The position numbers were made by a program, and so were the translations under genes. DNA of 64,000 nucleotides, from the NCBI RefSeq assembly GCF_014651715.1, contig NZ_BMXK01000005.1, positions 124,001 to 188,000 on the forward strand. The letters are read 5' to 3'. The DNA comes from Zhihengliuella salsuginis. Lineage in GTDB: Bacteria; Actinomycetota; Actinomycetes; Actinomycetales; Micrococcaceae. Under the pieces are notes generated by a model. It had not been told where the DNA came from, did no database searches, and was given only the letters and a program-made list of their open reading frames with translations. This document shows positions 19,351 through 27,760 of this stretch, piece by piece; positions within the stretch are counted from its first letter, which is position 1, and every line of letters begins with the position of its first letter.

Positions 19351-20058
19351 CTAGCGTCGGCGGCGCAGGGCCACGATCGCCAGGGCCACTCCGAGCGTGC
19401 CCACGATGAGCCCGCCCGTGCCGATCGCGCGCGCCTGCGCGTCGGCGGCGGGCTCGTCCGCAGCGTCCGGTTCCGCGCTGGCGGAGGCACCGGGGTTCGC
19501 GACGGCAGCCTCGTCCTCGGCCGCCGTCAGGGTCAGCTGGGGCGCGGGCAGCTCGGGCTCGGTCCCGCCGTCGGCGACCTGGTCCCAGACGTTCCCGCCC
19601 TCCGTGCACTCCTGGGCGACGGGGAAGGTCAGCACGTCGCCGGCCTCGCCGTCGAGGGGCAGGAGGGCGGCGATCTCGATCGTGTCGCGCAGCTCGTCCG
19701 GCAGCGGTTCGGCAGCCGTGTAGGTGACGGAACGGGGACCGGACTCCTCTGAGACCTCGATGTCCCAGCCGGGCTTGGCGGTCGGCTTCACGCTGCCGAT
19801 CTCGGCCGGGAAGTCGACGGTCACCGACTCGGTCGGCGAGCCCTCGCAGCCGTGGCCGATCGCGAAGGTCAGCGTCGCGTACTCGCCCACGGCCGTCGTC
19901 GACGCGTCGACGCTCACGTGGGCGCTGGCGGCCGCGGGGAACGCGAGGACCGCGGCCGAGGCGAGGACGACACCGGCCGTCGCCCGGCCCGCCGCTCCTT
20001 TCCGAGTGCGTGCGGCGGACGTGTTCCGGGCAGGGGAGGTTGACGTGTTCTTGCGCAT
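19351..20058 (-). CDS. YcnI-like copper protein (DUF1775)
   Basis: The 235-residue precursor has a signal peptide (about residues 1-46, ending AAASA), a DUF1775 domain beginning HVSVDAST, a low-complexity Ala/Glu/Pro stretch and a C-terminal membrane anchor (about residues 212-230) with RRRR at the end. In Bacillus YcnI the N-terminal His of the mature protein and a conserved Trp bind Cu(II); here His47 would become the first residue after cleavage and GWDIEV has the Trp. It probably works as a copper chaperone at the outer face of the membrane. The start has AGGAGA seven bases upstream. A His-rich membrane gene lies just upstream. Confidence 0.88.
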   Translation of the reverse strand: MRKNTSTSPARNTSAARTRKGAAGRATAGVVLASAAVLAFPAAASAHVSVDASTTAVGEYATLTFAIGHGCEGSPTESVTVDFPAEIGSVKPTAKPGWDIEVSEESGPRSVTYTAAEPLPDELRDTIEIAALLPLDGEAGDVLTFPVAQECTEGGNVWDQVADGGTEPELPAPQLTLTAAEDEAAVANPGASASAEPDAADEPAADAQARAIGTGGLIVGTLGVALAIVALRRRR

Positions 20059-20117
20059 GGGGATTCTCCTCGAATGCGGGCGCGCGTGCGCTCCGCGGGT
20101 GTTGTGGGCGGCCGCGT

Positions 20118-20882
20118 TCAGGCGGCCGGGTGGAACCGGGGCGAGGGGGCCGCCGGCGGGCCGCGCAGCACGAGCGCGGCGGCGAGGAGGAGGGAGCGCA
20201 GCTGGACGGGGGTGGACCCGGTGGCGACGCGCCGGGCCCAGCGCGGGGCCGTCCGGCTCCGCCCGGTGCCGAACAGCAGGGCGCGGACGGGCGCGCCGAT
20301 CTCGACGACGGCGACGGCGGCCGCAGCCAGCGCCGCGGAGATCGCGCGCGCGGCACGGCGTCCGGCCGTGACGGCGTCGGCCGTCGCGAGTGCGAGGGCG
20401 GCCGACATCCGCCGCAGCGCCTGCCACCCGGACCGCAAAACGACCAGTGTCGCGGCACCGGCGAGCAGGTGGGTGCCGAGCATGTGGGTCGCCGGCAGGG
20501 CGGAGGCTCCGGCATGGGACGCGTGGGCGGCGGAAGCCGCAGCCTGCTGCAGGGCGCCGGGGTCGAGGTGGTGCGCGTGGGCGGCGGACGCCGTCGTGCC
20601 GAGTTCTGCGGAGAGGGCGCCGACGGTGACCTGCGGGGCGATGAACGTGAACGCCGCGTGCAGCAGCACCTGGGCGGCGGCGACGGCGGAGGCCAGCGTC
20701 GCCAACGTCACGCGGCGGCCGCCGGCGACCAGGCAGAGCGGGACGGCAACCGCGAAGACGAGGCCCATGACCACGGGGTGCGGGTAGTGGCCTCCGCCGA
20801 GGTCGTGCGCGCAGGCCGTCGCGAGCGTGCTGACGAGCGCGGAGACGAGCGCGCGTGCGAGGCGTTCGTGCCGCTCGTGCAT
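20118..20882 (-). CDS. His-rich integral membrane protein next to YcnI gene
   Basis: The 254-residue protein has about five hydrophobic segments, an N-terminal HERHERL segment and a loop with clustered histidines (AAHAHHLDPG and AAHASHAGAS, about residues 100-125). I do not recognise a named family; similar membrane proteins are seen beside ycnI in actinobacteria. It ends 59 bp before the YcnI start, in the same direction, so the two are likely co-transcribed and may deal with copper. No CopC/CopD is present. Function is unknown. Confidence 0.65.
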   Translation of the reverse strand: MHERHERLARALVSALVSTLATACAHDLGGGHYPHPVVMGLVFAVAVPLCLVAGGRRVTLATLASAVAAAQVLLHAAFTFIAPQVTVGALSAELGTTASAAHAHHLDPGALQQAAASAAHASHAGASALPATHMLGTHLLAGAATLVVLRSGWQALRRMSAALALATADAVTAGRRAARAISAALAAAAVAVVEIGAPVRALLFGTGRSRTAPRWARRVATGSTPVQLRSLLLAAALVLRGPPAAPSPRFHPAA

Positions 20883-20969
20883 GGCGCCTCCGGTCGATGA
20901 GAAGGGCCGATGTCGACCCAGCGCGATTCTACGCCGCGTAGAAGTCTGCGTCGAGGCGTGTCGGCGGCC

Positions 20970-21033
20970 GACTCTGCCCGGATGGCGAAACTCTGCTTTT
21001 GTGCGGGCAGAGTCTCGACGTGCGGGCAGAGTC
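20970..21033. repeat. Three copies of an 11 bp motif (one inverted)
   Basis: GACTCTGCCCG at 20970-20980 is the reverse complement of CGGGCAGAGTC at 21004-21014 and 21023-21033. The second and third copies are spaced by 8 bases, so the RNA could fold into alternative hairpins. It fills most of the 242 bp spacer between the His-rich protein start and the HAD gene end, in which no gene is seen. It may be a REP-like intergenic element or a transcription stop. Confidence 0.6.
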
Positions 21034-21124
21034 AGGCCGGCGGGTCCATGCTCGGTTGCTCGGTACCGACCGGCGCGGACGTGGTCGCCGAGCGTCCGGA
21101 TTTTCGGGCCGTCCGCCCGTGCGC

Positions 21125-21937
21125 TCAGCCGGCGAGCTCGGCCCCCAGCTCGGCCACCGACGGGTAGGACAGGTCCGGGCGGAACGGGAAGGAGGCGACC
21201 TCGTCCACGCTCGTGATGCCCGTGTGCACCAGGACCGTGAGCAGGCCGGCCTCCATGCCCGCGACGATGTCGGTGTCCATGCGGTCGCCGATCATCGCCG
21301 TCGTCTCCGAGTGGGCGTCGATCCGGTTTAGGGCCGAGCGGAACATCATCGGGTTCGGCTTGCCGACGATGTAGGGGTCCTTCTTCGTCGCTGCCGTGAT
21401 GAGCGCGGCGACCGCGCCGGTGGCCGGCAGCAGGCCCTCCTTCGAGGGGCCGGTGGCGTCAGGGTTGGTGCAGATGAAGCTGGCGCCGTCCTCGATGAGG
21501 CGGATCGCGCGCGTGATCGCCTCGAAGGAGTACGTGCGGGTCTCGCCGAGCACCACGTAGTCCGGCGCGTGGTCGGTCATGATGAAGCCGGCGTCGTGCA
21601 GTGCCGTCGTCAGGCCGGCCTCGCCGATCACGTACGCGCGGCCTCCCGGGCGCTGGCGGCGCAGGAACTCGGCGGTCGCGAGCGCGGACGTCCAGATGCT
21701 CTCCTCCGGAATGTCGAGCCCCGAGGCCAGGAGGCGGGCGCGCAGATCGCGCGGGGTGAAGATCGAGTTGTTGGTGAGCACCAGGAAGCGCTGGCCGTTG
21801 CTCCGCCAGCTGTCGATCAGCTCGGCGGCGCCGGGGATCGCCTGGTTCTCGTGCACCAGGACCCCGTCCATGTCGGTCAGCCAGCATTCGATGTCTCCGA
21901 CGGTGCGTTCGGTCCAATCGGGGGTCTTCGCGGTCAT
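21125..21937 (-). CDS. HAD-IIA family hydrolase (NagD-like)
   Basis: The 270-residue protein shows all the HAD motifs: DMDGVLVHENQ (motif I, nucleophile Asp), LTNNSIFTP (motif II), GKPNPMMF (motif III Lys) and MIGDRMDTDI (motif IV). The large C2-type cap between motifs II and III places it in the NagD/PGP-like subfamily that dephosphorylates sugar phosphates or nucleotides. The physiological substrate is unknown. It follows the FAH-family gene by 65 bp in the same direction, so both may be one operon. Confidence 0.92.
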   Translation of the reverse strand: MTAKTPDWTERTVGDIECWLTDMDGVLVHENQAIPGAAELIDSWRSNGQRFLVLTNNSIFTPRDLRARLLASGLDIPEESIWTSALATAEFLRRQRPGGRAYVIGEAGLTTALHDAGFIMTDHAPDYVVLGETRTYSFEAITRAIRLIEDGASFICTNPDATGPSKEGLLPATGAVAALITAATKKDPYIVGKPNPMMFRSALNRIDAHSETTAMIGDRMDTDIVAGMEAGLLTVLVHTGITSVDEVASFPFRPDLSYPSVAELGAELAG

Positions 21938-22002
21938 GCGGGGGTCCTCTCACTAGCGAAGGATGAAGGGTTCAGGGGCGGTGCTCCGGGGTGCGGGTCC
22001 GG

Positions 22003-22851
22003 TCAGGTGAAGACCGTGCGCTGGGTGCCGAGGCCCTCGATCTCGGTCTCCAGTACGTCGCCGGCCCGCAGCCACGGGCGGCGCCCGGTCTCCGGGTCCT
22101 TCCGGCCCAGTGCGACGCCGGCCGGCGTGCCCGTGAGGATCAGGTCTCCGGGGCGCAGGGTCACCATGGTCGAACAGTAGGCGACGAGGGCCTCGGGGGT
22201 GAAGATCAAGTCGCCCGTCGAGTCCTGCTGGACGACGTGGCCGTTCACGCGGGTCTCGATCTTCGCGCCGGGTGAGAACTCGTCCGTGGTCACGAGGTAC
22301 GGGCCCACCGGGGTGGAGGCCTCCCAGCACTTGCCCTGGGTCCACTCGGGGGTGCGGCCCTGCCAGCCGCGCATCGAGACGTCGTTGGAGACCGCGTAGC
22401 CGGCGATCGCGGCGCCGGCGTCGGGCTCGGCGATGCGGCGTCCGCCCGTGCCGATGACGATCGCGAGCTCGCCCTCCCAGTCGATCCGGTGCTCCTCGGC
22501 GGGGATCTCGACGGAGTCGTTCGCGCCGCAGAGGGAGTCCGCGAACTTGGTGAAGATCGTCGGATAGGCGGGGATCTCGTTGCCGGTCTCGAGCGCGTGG
22601 TTGCGGTAGTTCAGCCCGATGCAGAAGATCTTCGACGGGGTCGGGACCAGAGGGGCGAAGTCCGCGTCGGCGACCGGGGTGCCGCTCTTGCCGCCGGTGT
22701 CCGTCAGGGCCTCGGCGCGGTCCGCGTCGGGGGCGGCGAGGAAGGTGCCGACGTCGTCGTACCCGACGAGTTCGAGGGCGCGCCCGTCCTCGATCAGGGC
22801 GGCGAAGGTCGCACCCGGCTGGCCGTCTCGGCGGATCGTGGCAAGTCTCAT
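22003..22851 (-). CDS. Fumarylacetoacetate hydrolase family protein
   Basis: The 282-residue protein has the FAH C-terminal domain signatures: KIFCIGLNYRNHALE, EGELAIVIGTGGR (metal-ligand Glu), YAVSNDVSMRGWQ and LTGTPAGVALGR. Such enzymes cleave or hydrate acylpyruvates and related catabolic intermediates (for example 2-hydroxyhepta-2,4-diene-1,7-dioate isomerase-like). The residue spacing fits the broad YcgM/HpcE group; the substrate cannot be assigned. The GC-rich context has no aromatic meta-cleavage genes next to it. The ATG at 22851 was chosen because the six extra upstream codons carry no ribosome site. Confidence 0.9.
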   Translation of the reverse strand: MRLATIRRDGQPGATFAALIEDGRALELVGYDDVGTFLAAPDADRAEALTDTGGKSGTPVADADFAPLVPTPSKIFCIGLNYRNHALETGNEIPAYPTIFTKFADSLCGANDSVEIPAEEHRIDWEGELAIVIGTGGRRIAEPDAGAAIAGYAVSNDVSMRGWQGRTPEWTQGKCWEASTPVGPYLVTTDEFSPGAKIETRVNGHVVQQDSTGDLIFTPEALVAYCSTMVTLRPGDLILTGTPAGVALGRKDPETGRRPWLRAGDVLETEIEGLGTQRTVFT

Positions 22852-22915
22852 GCCACCATCACAGCACAATCAGGCCCGGCGCGGGGCCTTCGCCGTCGGA
22901 ATCGGGCGCGGATTT

Positions 22916-23611
22916 CTAGCGCTGCTCGTCCGGCCGTGGGCCCTCGGGCCGCTGGTCGTCGTCCCGCGCCGCGTCGGTCGTCCGTGGCTCCTCCGGGGCG
23001 GGGGCGGGCTCGGGCTCAGCCGCGGGTCGGGGTGCTGCTGCGGGCTCGGGGTCCGGCGCGGGAGCGGGCCGGGGTGCCGCTGCCGGCTCGGCTGCCGGAG
23101 GGGGCGCCGGGGCCGGGGCCGGGTTCGGGGCCGGGGCCGGGGACGCTGCCGGCGGGGCCGGCTGCGGAGTTCCCCCAGCGGGAGGTGCGGGCCGGCCGGC
23201 GCCGGCCGGGCCGACGTCGTACTGCGCCCCCTCGGGCTTGGGCTCGAGGACCATGAACACCAGCAGCGCGATCTGCCCGAGGAACGGCACCAGGCCGATC
23301 AGGGCCAGGAAGCCGGAGAATCCGGCGTCGTGCAGGCGGCGGACGATCAGCGCGACGCTGGGCACGATGGTCGCCAGGGAGAACAGGACCGACAGGACGG
23401 TGCCCAGGACCGGAATGGCGTTCAGGACGACGTGGACCACGGTCAGCACCAGGGCCACCCACCAGAACTCGGAGCGGCTGGAGCGGCCCGTGAAGACCAC
23501 GTAGTTCTGCAGGAAGCGGTCCAGTGCCTGCAGGGTGGTGGCCCCGTAGAGCGGTTTGTCGAGCGGCGGTTCGGCGGCGGGATCTTTGACCAGACGGAGA
23601 TTCTCGAACAC
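22916..23611 (-). CDS. DUF805 membrane protein with long Pro/Ala-rich tail
   Basis: The 231-residue protein has the DUF805 core (about residues 20-125): ALDRFLQNYVVFTGRSSRSEFWW, several membrane segments and RRLHDAGFSG. After the core it continues for about 100 residues of almost only Pro, Ala, Glu and Gly, probably an extended cytoplasmic or external tail. It starts with GTG and is followed, upstream in the sequence, by two more DUF805 paralogues in the same direction. DUF805 proteins have no established function. Confidence 0.8.
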   Translation of the reverse strand: MFENLRLVKDPAAEPPLDKPLYGATTLQALDRFLQNYVVFTGRSSRSEFWWVALVLTVVHVVLNAIPVLGTVLSVLFSLATIVPSVALIVRRLHDAGFSGFLALIGLVPFLGQIALLVFMVLEPKPEGAQYDVGPAGAGRPAPPAGGTPQPAPPAASPAPAPNPAPAPAPPPAAEPAAAPRPAPAPDPEPAAAPRPAAEPEPAPAPEEPRTTDAARDDDQRPEGPRPDEQR

Positions 23612-23671
23612 GGCGTGCCTTCCAGGTGGAGGGTGTTGCCCGCCGGCCGAGCGGCCGGCGGGAGATGGTTC

Positions 23672-24130
23672 TCAGAGTTGCGGTTCCGGCGGGTTGTCGA
23701 AGAAGTTGACGGGGGCGTCGCCGGGCTGGCCGATGTCGTACCTGGCCCCCGCGGCGCGGGACGGCATGACCGCGAGGATCAGGACGGCCGCGGTGCCGAA
23801 CCCCGGCACCAGGTTCAGCAGCAGCAGCCAGGCGGACAGGCCGGCGTCGTGCAGGCGGCGGCACGTGAGCGCCACGGACGGGATGAGCAGGGCCAGGCCG
23901 AACAGGACGGAGAGCACTTCGCCGAGCCCGGGCACCCAGGAGAGCAGCGCCCCCGTGAGGAACACGATGAGCGCCACCCACCAGAACTCGGAGCGGCTGG
24001 CGCGGCCGGTGAAGACGAAGAAGTTCTGCAGGAAGCGGTCCAGGGCCTGCTGGACCGACGCCTCGTAGAGCGGGCGGTTCAGCGGCGGTTCGGTCGAGGG
24101 GTCCCGGACCAGGCGGAAGTTCTCGAACAT
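23672..24130 (-). CDS. DUF805 membrane protein
   Basis: The 152-residue protein consists of the DUF805 core with FTGRASRSEFWW (about residues 41-52), membrane segments and CRRLHDAGLSAW, then a short tail ending NPPEPQL. It shares the MFENxRLVxDP start with the neighbour at 22916-23611, so these two are the closest pair of the tandem triplet. They lie 60 bp apart. Function unknown. Confidence 0.85.
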   Translation of the reverse strand: MFENFRLVRDPSTEPPLNRPLYEASVQQALDRFLQNFFVFTGRASRSEFWWVALIVFLTGALLSWVPGLGEVLSVLFGLALLIPSVALTCRRLHDAGLSAWLLLLNLVPGFGTAAVLILAVMPSRAAGARYDIGQPGDAPVNFFDNPPEPQL

Positions 24131-24140
24131 GGCGGCCTCC

Positions 24141-24818
24141 CTAGGTCTCGCGTGGCGGGTTCGGTCCGTCCCCGGCGGGCGGGGACGACGGCGGTGCCGG
24201 CCAGTTGCCTGCGGTCGGGTTCTCCGGTGGCCGGGTCGGGTCGGGCGGCAGGTGCGGCTGGCTGCCGGGGTAGCCGCCGTACGGGTAGGGGGAGAGCAGG
24301 AAAGGCGCGTTGGGCGCGGGCGGGTAGCCGTACGGCGGGTCGTCGAAGCGGGCGCCCTCGGGCACGGAGGGCAGGACGGTGAAGACCAGCACCGCGATGC
24401 TGCCACCCGGGGCCAGGTTGAGCAGGTACCACCAGCCGGAGAAGCCGGCGTCGTGCAGGCGGCGCACGGTGACCGCGATGGTCGGGACCAGGACGGCGAG
24501 GCCGGCGAGTGCCATGACGCCGTAGAAGGCGGTCGCGACGCCGAGCGCGCCGAACCCGACGGCATCCCCGGCGGCCGGATCGTCGAGGGCGGCGAAGTCC
24601 GTGGCGGCCGCGAACATGCCGACGGTGATGACCATGATCAGCAGGAAGACCATCGAGAGGGCGAAGAACGCGAGCGACACCCACCAGAATTCGCTGCGGC
24701 TGGCGCGGCCGGTGAAGTCGGCGTACTTCGTGAAGAAGCGCTTGACCGCCTGAACCATCGTGGCGCCGTACAGGGGCTGCCCGCGCGGCGGCTCGGCGTT
24801 CGTCGCGTAGGTGCTCAT
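24141..24818 (-). CDS. DUF805 membrane protein
   Basis: The 225-residue protein has the DUF805 core with FTGRASRSEFWW and RRLHDAGFSGWW but a longer first loop (with FAALDDPAAGDA) than its two downstream paralogues, and a Pro/Tyr-rich tail (YGYPPAPN, YPYGGYPG). The ATG follows GAGGGACCCAG; an upstream frame from 24857 lacks such a site. It ends 10 bp before the next paralogue, so all three form one transcription unit. Function unknown. Confidence 0.85.
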   Translation of the reverse strand: MSTYATNAEPPRGQPLYGATMVQAVKRFFTKYADFTGRASRSEFWWVSLAFFALSMVFLLIMVITVGMFAAATDFAALDDPAAGDAVGFGALGVATAFYGVMALAGLAVLVPTIAVTVRRLHDAGFSGWWYLLNLAPGGSIAVLVFTVLPSVPEGARFDDPPYGYPPAPNAPFLLSPYPYGGYPGSQPHLPPDPTRPPENPTAGNWPAPPSSPPAGDGPNPPRET

Positions 24819-24881
24819 CTGGGTCCCTCCGGTCCTCGAGCGATTCCCTACTCCCAAGATACGCCGCCTGCGGCGCTGCTG

Positions 24882-25148
24882 CTACGGGGGTTGTGCCCGA
24901 TCGGACCCGGATCGGCGCCGGCGGGCGCCGCGGGCGGGGAGCTCGTCGAAGAACAACTCCTCGATCGTCGCGCCGTAGAGCTGCGCGAGGCCGTGGGCCA
25001 GCTTCAGCGTCGGCTCGAACTTCCCCCGCTCGATCGAGTTGATGGTCTGCCGGGAGACACCGAGCCGGACGGCGGCCTGGGCCTGCGTCAGGCCGAGCAG
25101 GTTCCGCGCCTCCAGCAGGCGGGCGCGCGGCGGGGGCGGGTCAGGCAT
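24882..25148 (-). CDS. XRE-family helix-turn-helix regulator
   Basis: The 88-residue protein is a single Cro/CI-type HTH (LTQAQAAVRLGVSRQTINSIER, about residues 19-40) followed by a YGATIEELFF segment and a basic tail. It belongs to the YozG-like small regulators often coupled to a small membrane protein. Its start overlaps the end of the membrane-protein gene by eight bases, supporting a joint role. Confidence 0.88.
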   Translation of the reverse strand: MPDPPPPRARLLEARNLLGLTQAQAAVRLGVSRQTINSIERGKFEPTLKLAHGLAQLYGATIEELFFDELPARGARRRRSGSDRAQPP

Positions 25149-25431
25149 TGCTGCGCGCGATCCCGTAGCGGGCCCAGTAGTCGGCGGCGACGAGCCCGAC
25201 GTACCCCAGCAGCAGCCAGGCGACGACGACGCGTGCCGGATCCGAGTAGAGCATGACGGCCCACACCGCGATGGCGGCGATGAAGGCGTCCCGGAAGGCG
25301 AGTGCCGCGGTCGGCAGGTGGGCCAGCCAGGCGGGGGACACGTTGCTCTCGACCCGCCAGGCGGCGGCCGCGATGAGCGCCCCGAGGGAGCCGACGGCCA
25401 GGAGGATCAGTTGCAGGGCGGGGCTTCTCAT
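25141..25431 (-). CDS. Small integral membrane protein paired with XRE regulator
   Basis: The 96-residue protein has three hydrophobic segments (starting LQLILLAVGSLGALIAAAAW) and no recognised domain. It is the first gene of a pair with the XRE regulator, with which it overlaps. In such pairs the membrane protein may hold or release the regulator, but nothing in the sequence proves this here. I preferred the ATG at 25431 over an upstream start at 25479, whose extra residues are low in hydrophobicity and overlap the promoter side. Confidence 0.7.
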   Translation of the reverse strand: MRSPALQLILLAVGSLGALIAAAAWRVESNVSPAWLAHLPTAALAFRDAFIAAIAVWAVMLYSDPARVVVAWLLLGYVGLVAADYWARYGIARSNA

Positions 25432-25522
25432 GGTCCCACCGTCCGTTCCCGCGCCCGCTGTGTCAAGTGGACTTGACACGAAACAGCCCGCTGTGACCCC
25501 TTGTGTCCGATGTCACCGAACT

Positions 25523-25557
25523 TTGCACTTGTGCAATTTTGCATGAGTGCATAAATT
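25523..25557 (+). promoter_or_regulatory. Promoter with TTGCAC/GTGCAA operator repeats
   Basis: TTGTGC (25529-25534) and TAAATT (25552-25557) are 17 bp apart and could be the -35 and -10 boxes for the TetR gene. TTGCAC-TT-GTGCAA (25523-25536) is an inverted repeat overlapping the -35 box; TTGCAT and GTGCAT follow between the boxes, and a further GTGCAA lies at the start of the gene. These repeated half-sites suggest autoregulation by the TetR protein. The start would fall at the GTG at 25565. Confidence 0.6.
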
Positions 25558-25564
25558 ATTAGTT

Positions 25565-26194
25565 GTGCAAAGCAATCAATCTGAACTCTCGTTGCGCGAA
25601 CGCAACCGCGTCGAGACCTGGAATGCCGTCCACGACGCGGCGTCCTCTATCGCGCTCGACGACGGTCTGGCCGCCGCGACCATCGAGGCCATCGCCGCGC
25701 GGGCGGGCATCTCCCGGCGCACGTTCTTCAACTACTTCCCCACCAAGGAGGACGCGATCCTCGGGACGCAGCCTCCCGTCGTCGGAGACGACGCGATCGA
25801 GCGGTTCCGCGCCTCCGGCGACGACCTCCTGGTCCGCACCGTCAACCTGCTCGCCTCGGTCCTGTCCACATCGTTCGTCAGCGGCAGCATGGCCCGGCGC
25901 CGCGTCGTCGTCAAGGCCCGCCCCGAGCTGCGCGAACGCGTCATCCAGCACGTGTCCGACGCCGAGGAGCTGGTCACCCAGGTGCTGCACGAGCGCATCG
26001 CCGACGGCGTCGACGGGTCGGCGATCGACACCCTGCCCGATCCCGAGCAGTCGCCGCGCGCCCTGATCATGCTGGCCGGCGTGATCACCAAGTTCGCCTT
26101 CTCCAATTTCCAGGACGCGGGCCGCGGCGACCTCGAGCCGCACCTCGCAGACTCCATCGCCACTTTCCGAAAGGTCGTCGAAGCAACACGATGA
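25565..26194 (+). CDS. TetR family regulator of the adjacent DHA2 efflux pump
   Basis: The 209-residue protein has a TetR helix-turn-helix (TIEAIAARAGISRRTFFNYF, about residues 38-57) and a divergent ligand domain. The GTG at 25565 was chosen because it lies about 7 nt after a -10 box with no ribosome site, suggesting a leaderless mRNA; a GTG at 25547 would overlap that box. Its stop overlaps the ATG of the DHA2 gene (ATGA), so it most likely controls that exporter. Confidence 0.88.
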   Translation: MQSNQSELSLRERNRVETWNAVHDAASSIALDDGLAAATIEAIAARAGISRRTFFNYFPTKEDAILGTQPPVVGDDAIERFRASGDDLLVRTVNLLASVLSTSFVSGSMARRRVVVKARPELRERVIQHVSDAEELVTQVLHERIADGVDGSAIDTLPDPEQSPRALIMLAGVITKFAFSNFQDAGRGDLEPHLADSIATFRKVVEATR

Positions 26195-27729
26195 GCACTC
26201 CACCAGACAGCAAGACAGCGCCCACTGCTGCGGGCGAGCCGAAGCAGCACCTGGGGATGATCTTCGGCGCGCTGATCATGGCGATGCTGCTCGCCTCCCT
26301 CAACCAGACCGTGCTCGCCACCGCACTGCCGACGATGGTCGGCGAGCTCAACGGCGTCGAGCACATGGCCTGGGTCATCACCGCCTACATCCTCGCGTCC
26401 ACGGTGATGATGCCCGTCTACGGCAAGCTCGGCGACATGTTCGGGCGCAAGGTGCTGCTGGTCGGCGCGATCGCCGTGTTCGTGGCCGGTTCCGTCCTGG
26501 GCGCCCTGGCCCAGGACATGAACCTGCTCATCGCCGCCCGCGCCGTGCAGGGTCTCGGCGGCGGCGGTCTGATCATCCTGTCGCAGGCGATCATCGCCGA
26601 CGTGGTGCCCGCCCGCGAGCGCGGCAAGTACATGGGAGTCATGGGCGGCGTCTTCGCTGTCTCCTCAGTGGCCGGGCCGCTGCTCGGCGGCTGGCTGACC
26701 GAGGGCCCCGGCTGGCGGTGGGCGTTCTGGATGAACGTGCCGCTCGGGCTCCTGGCCATCGCCGCCGCCGCGTTCCTGATCCGCCTGCCGAAGCCGTCGG
26801 CCGAGGGCCGTGGCCGCATCGACTACCTCGGCATGGCGCTGCTGGCAGCGACGACAGCGGCGATCGTGCTCTTCGCGACCTGGGGCGGGAACACCTACGC
26901 GTGGACCGACCCGGTGATCCTGTCGCTGATGGCGGGCGCCGTGATCGGAGCCGCGTTGTTCGTGTGGGTCGAGTCCCGGGCGGCCGAGCCCGTCATGCCG
27001 CTGCTGCTGTTCAAGAACCGCAACTTCAACCTGACCACGGTCGCCGGTCTGGCCGTCGGCGTCATGATGTTCGGCGCCCTTGCCTACATGCCGACCTATC
27101 TGCAGATGGTCACCGGCTTCGGCCCGACCGAGGCCGGCCTGCTGATGATCCCGATGATGGGCTGCATGCTGGCCACGTCGGTCCTCATGGGCCGCCGCAT
27201 CTCGGCGACGGGCCGCTACAAGCAGATCATGCTCGTCGGCACGCTGATCATCGGGCTGGGCCTGGGCGGGCTGTCCACGATCCACGCCGACACCCCGGTC
27301 GTCCTGGTCTGCATCTACCTGGGTGTGATGGGCATCGGCCTCGGCGCCACCATGCAGAACCTGACCCTCGTCGCGCAGAACTCGTTCCCGCTGCGCTTCG
27401 TGGGGACGGCGACGGCGTCGTCGAACTACTTCCGCCAGGTCGGCGCGACGCTCGGGTCGGCCGTCGTCGGATCCCTCTTCGCGAGCCGCCTGACCAGCGA
27501 GCTGGCGAGCACGCTCCCGGCCGACGCGGCCTCGTCCGGCGCCTCGGGCGGTTCGCTCACGCCGGCCCTGGTGACGAGCCTGCCGGAGCCGCTGCACACG
27601 CTGATCATCGAGGCGTACAACCACGCGCTGATCCCGCTGTACCTGTGGATCGCGCCGCTGGCGATCGTCGCGTTCGTGCTGCTCTGCTTCGTCGAGGAGA
27701 AGGAGCTCGCCACCAAGCTCGAGCGGTAG
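26191..27729 (+). CDS. DHA2-family (14-helix) MFS multidrug exporter
   Basis: The 512-residue protein has 14 predicted helices and the DHA2 signatures: SLNQTVLATALPTMVGEL in helix 1, GKLGDMFGRK in loop 2-3 and SVAGPLLGGWLT (motif C) in helix 5. It resembles EmrB/QacA-type proton antiporters that expel drugs or toxic metabolites. It is translated with the upstream TetR gene (4 bp overlap). The substrate is not known. Confidence 0.93.
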   Translation: MSTPPDSKTAPTAAGEPKQHLGMIFGALIMAMLLASLNQTVLATALPTMVGELNGVEHMAWVITAYILASTVMMPVYGKLGDMFGRKVLLVGAIAVFVAGSVLGALAQDMNLLIAARAVQGLGGGGLIILSQAIIADVVPARERGKYMGVMGGVFAVSSVAGPLLGGWLTEGPGWRWAFWMNVPLGLLAIAAAAFLIRLPKPSAEGRGRIDYLGMALLAATTAAIVLFATWGGNTYAWTDPVILSLMAGAVIGAALFVWVESRAAEPVMPLLLFKNRNFNLTTVAGLAVGVMMFGALAYMPTYLQMVTGFGPTEAGLLMIPMMGCMLATSVLMGRRISATGRYKQIMLVGTLIIGLGLGGLSTIHADTPVVLVCIYLGVMGIGLGATMQNLTLVAQNSFPLRFVGTATASSNYFRQVGATLGSAVVGSLFASRLTSELASTLPADAASSGASGGSLTPALVTSLPEPLHTLIIEAYNHALIPLYLWIAPLAIVAFVLLCFVEEKELATKLER

Positions 27730-27760
27730 GATCGTCCCGACACCGCGACGGGAGGCACGC

